Part shown: piece after piece, positions 1-5,034 of the stretch
How positions within the stretch are numbered: the first letter of the stretch is position 1
Layout of the letters: every line of letters starts with the position of its first letter
Source: Baffinella frigidus
Taxonomy: Eukaryota; Cryptophyceae; Cryptomonadales; Baffinellaceae
Direction of reading: 5' to 3'
DNA length: 11,130 nucleotides
NCBI GenBank assembly: GCA_026770585.1
Contig: MU646330.1
Location: 461,360-472,489 of the forward strand
Notes under the pieces: model-generated
Told to the model about the DNA's origin: nothing
Seen by the model: the letters and a program-made list of their open reading frames with translations, nothing else
Databases searched by the model: none
Translations under genes and position numbers: made by a program

Positions 1-35
<35 letters not shown>
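1..35. repeat. (TA)n dinucleotide microsatellite
   Basis: Uninterrupted TA repeats run from the window's left edge; the full length is unknown because the window starts inside the tract. Confidence 0.97.
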
Positions 36-37
<2 letters not shown>

Positions 38-131
38 GTTGAGGACGCAAGTACCTGCCGAGGCGAGGCGAGGCGCGTCTTGGTCCTCGTCGCGAGAGCC
101 TTCTTCTGTCGACTCATCCTCGTCGCGATAC

Positions 132-245
132 CTGCTCAGCCGGGGAGAGAGACGGCGTTACTGTAAAGCAACTGGCGCACACACCCAGAATTAATTGTAA
201 AGCGACTGATACACAGGGCATGAGTGTAAAGCAACTGATGTGGAG
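132..245 (+). repeat. direct repeat copy 1 (GTAAAGC-rich unit)
   Basis: The segment runs from CTGCTCAG through GAGAGAGACGGCG, CAACTGGCGCACACACCC and AATTAATTGTAAAGCGACTG to a second GTAAAGCAACTGATG. It recurs at 395-515 and, in its second half, at 917-1020. The subunit GTAAAGC(A/G)ACTGAT also recurs inside each copy. There is no credible coding content on either strand. Confidence 0.85.
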
Positions 246-394
246 GCGGAAACATTGGTGTAGAGCAACTGATGCGGAAACCTCCGTCGACTCATCAGCG
301 TCCCGGTACCTGCTCAGTCGAAGTCAGTCGGAGTCAAACAATACGAAATGTTCATGTTTCGGACTAGAGTGAAATTGGCCCCGTCCCCCTAGTG

Positions 395-515
395 TTGCTC
401 AGTCGGAGAGAGATGGCGGTACTGTAGAGCAACTGGCGCACACACCCATAATTAATTGTAAAGCGACTGATACACCGGGCACTATGGTAAAGCAACTGAT
501 GCAGAAACCACGATT
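395..515 (+). repeat. direct repeat copy 2 (GTAAAGC-rich unit)
   Basis: This is a close copy of 132-245 in the same orientation, starting TTGCTCAG and running through CAACTGGCGCACACACCC and AATTAATTGTAAAGCGACTG. The downstream part (to 577) again resembles the segment preceding 1042, so the repeat unit is longer than this core. Confidence 0.85.
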
Positions 516-577
516 CATGAATTGCAGAGAAAACTGATGCAGCGGCAAACACCGTTCGAGGTGGTGATTAAGGACAG

Positions 578-752
578 TAGAGCGCTGTGCAGAGAAGTTG
601 GCCACGGGAAACAATGGAAAATGGAGAAATTGGAGCCATTTTGTCCACTTTTGAGAAATTTAGTACCATGAATTTCTCAAAAGTGGACAAAATGGCTCCA
701 ATTTTCCCATTTTCCCATTTTCCGGTGGCCAACTTCTCTGCACAGCGCTCTA
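578..752. mobile_element. 175-bp foldback MITE-like element with TA target duplication
   Basis: Two arms of about 82 bp (578-660 and 671-752) are nearly perfect inverted repeats around a 10-nt loop. The termini read TAGAGCGCTGTGCAGAG and CTCTGCACAGCGCTCTA, so it is TA-flanked as in Tc1/mariner-type MITEs. It contains no coding capacity. The matching site at 1027-1085 has a single TA. Confidence 0.9.
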
Positions 753-791
753 CCCGCGGCGAGCGCTGCTCCCGGCTGCCTCACTCTCCGG

Positions 792-912
792 GTGAACAGT
801 ACCCGCGGCTTAATTCTGGCGTGCCCTAAGGCTTTCTATTCGCCTTTTTGTACTGGATTTCTGCTCGTAAATAGATATAAGGGCGAGCCAGAATAATCGC
901 AGGCAGAGCTAG
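792..912 (+). mobile_element. 121-bp inverted-repeat element (CTAG...GGCTCG family), diverged left end
   Basis: TTCTGGC at the left and GAGCCAGAATAATCGCAGG at the right are inverted repeats, and the interior TTTTTGTACTGGATTTCTGC matches the copies at 5886-6006 and 6288-6408. The left terminus has been replaced by TACCCGCGGC-type flanking sequence. The left boundary is inferred from the 121-bp length of the other copies. Confidence 0.7.
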
Positions 913-916
913 AAAG

Positions 917-1085
917 TACCCGCAGATTAATTGTAAAGTCACTGATACACAGGGCATTAGTGTAAAGCAACTGATGCAGAAAGCACGACTTAAATCGTAA
1001 AGCAACTCATGCAGAGGCAAAGAGTTGGTGGTTAAGGAGAGTACCCGCGGCGGGCGCTGCTCCCGGCTGCCTCACTCTCTGCGTC
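917..1085 (+). repeat. direct repeat copy 3 and uninterrupted junction
   Basis: It begins TACCCGCAGATTAATTGTAA, repeats GTAAAGC(A/T)(A/C)CTGAT units and ends GGTGGTTAAGGAGAGTACCC, followed by a GC-rich stretch also seen at 751-790. It is the empty-site counterpart of the element at 578-752. Confidence 0.8.
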
Positions 1086-1121
1086 GGCTGCGACCGCGTC
1101 GCGCCTGCCGCCACACCGCAC

Positions 1122-1189
1122 AAATCGAATCAAATCACGCATCGAATCAAAACACGAATCGAATCAAAACACAGATCGAATCAAAAACG
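1122..1189 (+). repeat. 17-bp minisatellite, about four units
   Basis: Four tandem units resemble ATCGAATCAAAACACGA, with single-base differences and small indels. Confidence 0.85.
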
Positions 1190-1299
1190 CAAGTTGACTA
1201 TTTGCCTGGGCAAAGGGGGGGTGAAAAGGCCAGCCGCGACAAATCTGCACACAGGTTATGCGGCTGTCCGGTCCCAAACGGCTCCGCCGACATGTGTAA

Positions 1300-1690
1300 T
1301 AAAACAATGTCCATGTATCTCTGCATGAGTATTAGAACCACATATCTGTAACATTACCACAGCCATCTATCTCATCATGTATAGTACGACCACAGCCATC
1401 TATCTCTACATGTATAGTAATACCGCGTCCATCTATCTCTACACGTACCACATCTAGCCATCTATGTCTCAACATGTGTTTTTAGTACCACATCTCGCCG
1501 GACGAGATGCTTCACGCAGACGACGGCAGCACGTCCGCGTCTCTACATGTATAATAATACCACGTCCATCTATCTCTACATGTGTACTAATAGCACATCT
1601 CATCCTATCGTGTCGTCCATCTATCTCTGCACGTACCACATCTCGCCGGACGAGATGCTCCCCGCAGAGGATGGGAGCACGTCCGCGTCC
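1300..1690 (+). repeat. CCATCTATCTCTACATGTAT minisatellite
   Basis: Diverged repeats of CCATCTATCTCTACATGTA with spacers such as GTAATACCACGT make up the region. A segment starting GTACCACATCTCGCCGGACG, including a CATCTCG...CGAGATG hairpin, occurs twice (1489-1545 and 1633-1690), so the array has a higher-order repeat of about 144 bp. No gene is supported here. Confidence 0.8.
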
Positions 1691-1712
1691 GCGCCTGACG
1701 TTCCGGGAGCGT

Positions 1713-2012
1713 TTCGGGTTTAGGGTTTCGGTTGTCCATTTTCGGGTTTCGGGTTTAGGGTTTAGGGTTTAGGGTTTAGGGTTTCGATTTTCCGGTTTGG
1801 GGTTTGGGGTTTGGGGTTTGGGGTTTGGGGTTTGGGGTTTGGGGTTTGGGGTTTGGGGTTTAGGGTGTAGGGTTTAGGGTTTAGGGTTTAGGGTTTAGGG
1901 TTCAAGTTTCAGGGTTTAGGGTTTAGGGTTCAGGGTGTAGGGTTTAGGGTTTAGGGATCAGGGTTTAGGGTTTGGGGTTTAGGGTTTGGGGTTTAGGGTT
2001 TAGGCTGTAGGG
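1713..2012 (+). repeat. interstitial telomeric repeat tract (TTTAGGG with a TTTGGGG block)
   Basis: TTTAGGG units with TTTCGGG, TTCAGGG and GTGTAGGG variants surround a homogeneous run of nine TTTGGGG units at 1796-1858. The G-rich strand is the plus strand, so a true chromosome end would lie to the right. Since 9 kb of other DNA follows, the tract is internal or subtelomeric, or reflects a misjoin. Confidence 0.93.
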
Positions 2013-2030
2013 TCTGCGCCTGATGCTGCC

Positions 2031-2082
2031 CCGGGAGAACATGTTGAGCCTCCGGAGTGTGACACTGACGCCGCCCCTGGGT
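2031..2082 (+). repeat. 52-bp direct repeat, copy 1
   Basis: It starts CCGGGAGAACATGTTGAGCC and ends CGCCCCTGGGT. It matches 2227-2278 at 50 of 52 positions. Confidence 0.93.
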
Positions 2083-2117
2083 TAGGGTTTGAAACTTCAA
2101 CCGCGGAAACGGTCAAA

Positions 2118-2221
2118 AATCTGTAGGAACCCCCCTATGCCCCTACGGGTTGCCTACCGTAGGGTCCTCGGTCTTATCGCTTAAGGGTTATTCAACATCC
2201 CTTCGAAGTCCGCTGTGTGGG
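2118..2221 (+). repeat. dispersed repeat block A (inverted copy at 3938-4026)
   Basis: The block includes CCCCTACGGGTTGCCTACCG, TCTTATCGCTTAAGGGTTAT and CGAAGTCCGCTGTGTGG. The reverse complement, with scattered differences, lies at 3938-4026. It carries the CCTACCGTAGG core also found in several mobile elements here. Confidence 0.88.
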
Positions 2222-2226
2222 TTGTT

Positions 2227-2278
2227 CCAGGAGAACATGTTGAGCCTCCGGAGTGTGACACTGACGCTGCCCCTGGGT
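2227..2278 (+). repeat. 52-bp direct repeat, copy 2
   Basis: This copy lies 196 bp from copy 1, in the same orientation. Its first part, with the preceding GTTGTT, reappears inverted at about 4380-4400. Confidence 0.93.
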
Positions 2279-2293
2279 AAGTGTTCAGGGTTC

Positions 2294-2365
2294 AGCATGC
2301 AGTTGACTAATCCTGCCGTTTCCTGGTACTAACCCCGTCCGGATTAGTCATCCACCTGGTACAAA
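2294..2365 (+). repeat. dispersed repeat block C (inverted copy at 4445-4515)
   Basis: CAGCATGCAGTTGACTA...GCCGTTTCCTGGTACTA...GGATTAGTCATCCACCTGGT recurs as its reverse complement at 4445-4515 with few changes. Confidence 0.9.
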
Positions 2366-2654
2366 CCTGAACCCCCCCCAACGGCGTAATCACCTACTCA
2401 CCACATCTTTCAACGCAACCGTGCATACCCCCGCAATCTGCATGTCGAGAACTAGAGGTCATCAGCAGGTTTTGATCATAAGAGTCTCTGGCTTCTACAC
2501 CAAGAACCCTTCCACGCAAGAGGGCTCGAGGGAAACCGACGCCTTACCCACGCCAGATCTGGCGTCGTTGACTTAAGCAGGCAGGGGACTTCCCCTGAAA
2601 AACGTCAAAAGTGGATGTTTCGAGCCCTCTGGCGTGTTTGGACACGCGTGGGAC
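2366..2654. other. non-repetitive spacer with small palindromes
   Basis: No gene is seen. It contains a 16-bp perfect palindrome ACGCCAGATCTGGCGT (2550-2565) nested between imperfect inverted arms (about 2514-2531 and 2618-2636, core AGAGGGCTCGA), so it could fold into a cruciform or be the remnant of another foldback element. Confidence 0.5.
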
Positions 2655-3690
2655 CTGCGCACGCGATGTCGATGGGGGGCGCGCCAAGGAGGATGGGGCG
2701 TCCCTGTGTCTCTTCCCCCCTCCAAAGTTGACAGATTTGTACCGCACACCCAGCATGTCAACTTAAGAATAGTCCGCGAGCCAACCCGAGTGAGACAGAG
2801 ACGCGCCATACGGATGGCCTACCGTAGGGTCCTCCGGATCAACCAGTATGGGTTATTCACGAAACGCCTTACCTGCGCACGCGATGTCGATGGGGGGCGC
2901 GCCGTGCAAGGAGGATGGGGCGTCCTTGTTGCTCCGTTTCGCTCCAAAGTTGACGAATTTGTACCGCAAAGGAATAATTGTAAAATGTGAGAATAGTCGG
3001 CCAACCCGAGTGAGGCAGAGCTAGATAACCTGCAAACGAGACGTCGATGGGGGGGGCGCCGTGCAATGATGCGGACAGGTCCGTGTGGCGCGTTTCCGCT
3101 CCAAAGTTGACGGATGTGTACCGCACACCCAGCATGTCAACTTAAGAATAGTCCGCGAGCCAACCCGAGTGAGACAGAGACGCGCCATACGGATGGCCTA
3201 CCGTAGGGTCCTCCGGATCAACCAGTATGGGTTATTCACGAAACGCCTTACCTGCGCACGCGATGTCGATGGGGGGCGCGCCGTGCAAGGAGGATGGGGC
3301 GTCCTTGTTGCTCCGTTTCGCTCCAAAGTTGACGAACTTGTACCGCAAAGAAATAATTGTAAAATGTGAGAATAGTCGGCCAACCCGAGTGAGGCAGAGC
3401 TAGATAATCTGCAAACGAGACGTCGATGGGGGGGCGCGCCGTGCAATGATGAGGGCAGGTCCGTGTGGCGCGTTTCCGCTCCAAAGTTGACGGATGTGTA
3501 CCGCACACCCAGCATGTCAACTTACGAATGGTCCGCGAGCCAATGAGGCAGAGGCGCGCCATACGGATAGCTTACCGTAGGGTCCTCCGGATCAACCAGT
3601 ATGGGTTATTCACGAAACGCCTTACCTGCAAACGTGACGTCGATGGGGGGCGCGCCGTGCAAGGAGGATTGCGCGTCCTTGTTGCGCCGC
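2655..3690 (+). repeat. 380-bp tandem repeat array, about 2.7 units
   Basis: Unit starts (ACCGCACACC) are at 2741, 3120 and 3500, a period of 379-380 bp, with a partial unit before 2741 and a truncated unit ending near 3690. Each unit has two related halves, about 222 bp (A) and 157 bp (B). Both halves contain AACCCGAGTGAG, CGTCGATGGGGGG-like and CTCCAAAGTTGACG landmarks. Open frames in it simply repeat with the array, and stops and frame changes between copies argue against a protein. Confidence 0.92.
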
Positions 3691-3732
3691 CGCACTGACC
3701 GCCCCCCCCGCCGAATCGCCTGTGCATTCGTT

Positions 3733-3846
3733 GAAGGGTTATTCAGGGATTTTGTTGAAGGGTTATTCACGAAATCCACTGATGGGTTATGCACGAAATC
3801 CATTGATGGGTTATTTACGAAATCCATTGATGGGTTGTTCACGAAG
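3733..3846 (+). repeat. 24-bp minisatellite, GATGGGTTATTCACGAAATC type
   Basis: Units of 24 bp such as GGGTTATGCACGAAATCCAT follow one another in the same orientation. The motif GGGTTATTCACGAAA also lies in the 380-bp array and, inverted, at about 3910-3930 and 4122-4146. Confidence 0.88.
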
Positions 3847-3937
3847 CCGCCGCACTGACCGCCGCCCCCGCCGAATCGCCTGTGCATTCGTTGAACGGTC
3901 ATTCAGGGATTTCGTGAATAACGCATGACCACACAGC

Positions 3938-4026
3938 GGACTTCGAAAGGATTTTGAATAACCCCTAAGCGATAAGACCTTGGACCCTACGGTAGGCAAC
4001 CCGTAGGGGCATAAGGGGGTTCCTAC
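3938..4026 (-). repeat. dispersed repeat block A, inverted copy
   Basis: This is the reverse complement of 2118-2221, containing CCACACAGCGGACTTCGAAA, AAGCGATAAGACCTTGG and CCCTACGGTAGGCAACCCG. Confidence 0.88.
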
Positions 4027-4212
4027 GGATACGGAACCCATTTGAAGAGAACCTCCTTGTTGCGCCGCCGCACTGACCCCCCCCCCCGCCGAATCGCCTG
4101 CATCCATGATCCATTATTGGCGAAGGCATTTCGTGAATAACCCATCACTGGATTGCGTGAAGAACATCAATGGAAGCAAGCGATTCGCCCCCCCCGCCGA
4201 ATCGCCTGAATT

Positions 4213-4290
4213 CATCGATGGGTTGTTCACGAAATGTCTCGATGGGTTATTCACGAAATGCAGATCGATGGGGTATTCACGAAATGCAGA
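4213..4290 (+). repeat. second block of GGGTTATTCACGAAA minisatellite
   Basis: Three units of GATGGG(T/G)T(A/T)TTCACGAAATG are separated by CTC or CAGATC insertions. Confidence 0.82.
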
Positions 4291-4444
4291 GGCGCCCCCC
4301 CCGCGGGGCCCGCCGACACTCCGAATCGCCTGCGTATCGCCATGCGGAAAGCTCACGCGAGAGGACTTGTTTGGACGCGACATGTTCTCCCGGAACAACT
4401 TCGTCTCAACCTATCCAAGCAGTTGACTGAACCGGGCAGGTCTG

Positions 4445-4515
4445 TACCAGGTGGATGACTAATCCGGACAGGGATAGTACCAGGAAACGGCAGGGGTAGT
4501 CAACTGCATGCTGGA
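4445..4515 (-). repeat. dispersed repeat block C, inverted copy
   Basis: This is the reverse complement of 2294-2365, running from TACCAGGTGGATGACTAATC through GTACCAGGAAACGGCAGG to GTCAACTGCATGCTG. Confidence 0.9.
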
Positions 4516-4552
4516 GGAACACCCCATCCATGAATACTCCAACTTCATAGGG

Positions 4553-4711
4553 AAACTCCTGGAAAGTTCGGTAGTTTCCCTACGGATTTAGGTAGGACCT
4601 ACCTACCGTAGGCCGTAGGGCTCCTATGACCAAAATATCCTAGGATTTTGGCCTACGGTAGGAGGTCCTAGGCAATGCCGTAGGAGAAACTACCAAACTT
4701 TTCAGGAGTTT
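4553..4711 (+). mobile_element. 159-bp inverted-repeat element, copy 1
   Basis: The termini AAACTCCTGGAAAGTTCGG and CCAAACTTTTCAGGAGTTT are inverted repeats. The interior is rich in palindromes (CCTACCGTAGG, CCAAAATATCCTAGGATTTT). An inverted copy of exactly the same length is at 8010-8168. There is no coding capacity. Confidence 0.88.
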
Positions 4712-4742
4712 TACGACTCAACTAGGACTGCCTGCCCCCCCC

Positions 4743-4925
4743 GCCACACGAGGCTATCCATGCGAACAGATTCATAAGTCAATTATTGGATTATTGCCCA
4801 GGAAACACGCCAAAAGTCAGCAGTTGGTCATGAAGCCGGTCGAAAAGCGACCGCCCCGTGACCAATTTCCCCCACAAATTTTAAAATGCCCTTTTATTCT
4901 GTTCGCATGGATAGCCTCGTGTGGC
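4743..4925. mobile_element. 183-bp element with 28-bp perfect terminal inverted repeats
   Basis: Positions 4743-4770 and 4898-4925 are perfect reverse complements (core ACACGAGGCTATCCATGCGA). The interior contains AAGTCAATTATTGGATTATT, which recurs at about 8827. The right end lies just inside intron 4 of the RR-TZF gene. A clear target duplication is not seen. Confidence 0.75.
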
Positions 4926-4943
4926 ACCGAATCGCCTGCATAC

Positions 4944-5034
4944 CTTGATTTCGGCGATGGCGGTCTCGAAGGACGAGACCGCCTTGCGCACCTCCGTTTC
5001 GGAGTGCGCGAAGAAGCACAGCGGACGTGTGCAC
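4944..5034 (-). CDS. RR-TZF gene, exon completing finger 3
   Basis: This 91-nt exon supplies C172-x4-C177-x3-H181 (CTRPLCFFAH), then SETEVRKAV and a short acidic-aliphatic stretch ending in AEIK. The CFFAHS signature after C-x4 is diagnostic of the last finger in plant-type RR-TZF proteins. It ends AAG|GTATGC, the same donor hexamer as intron 3. If that donor is unused, the frame reads on for 20 more codons to a stop at 4881-4883. I cannot identify the next exon. Confidence 0.88.

Larger units (their letters stand above)
3661..4335. repeat. C-run / CCGAATCGCCTG repeated spacer
   Basis: CGCCGCACTGAC, a C8-C13 run and CCGAATCGCCTG recur as a module. CCGAATCGCCTG starts at 3711, 3871, 4089, 4197 and 4321, with a sixth copy at 4927 inside the donor region of RR-TZF intron 4. 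Segments between copies hold the 24-bp minisatellite. Confidence 0.82.

Noticed and set aside
1122-1690. CRISPR-like array because of regularly recurring short repeats
   Set aside because: Repeats are adjacent or overlapping with no unique spacers of constant length, diverge freely, and the window is eukaryotic.
1713-2012. A functional chromosome end
   Set aside because: More than 9 kb of other sequence follows on the side where the end should be, and many units are degenerate.
2634-3698. Repeated open frames of 77-118 residues on both strands across the 380-bp array
   Set aside because: They recur only because the DNA is tandemly repeated, occur on both strands at once and shift frame between units.
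3601-3928. Repetitive peptides (DGLFTKSI- or MDFVNNPS-like units) from the 24-bp minisatellite
   Set aside because: A 24-bp period keeps all six frames open or closed together. No start, stop or flanking context supports a protein.
4114-4398. Minus-strand frame containing RPNKSSRVSFPHGD as a possible further RR-TZF exon
   Set aside because: It runs straight into minisatellite and C-run sequence, and no acceptor in matching phase or family similarity could be shown.
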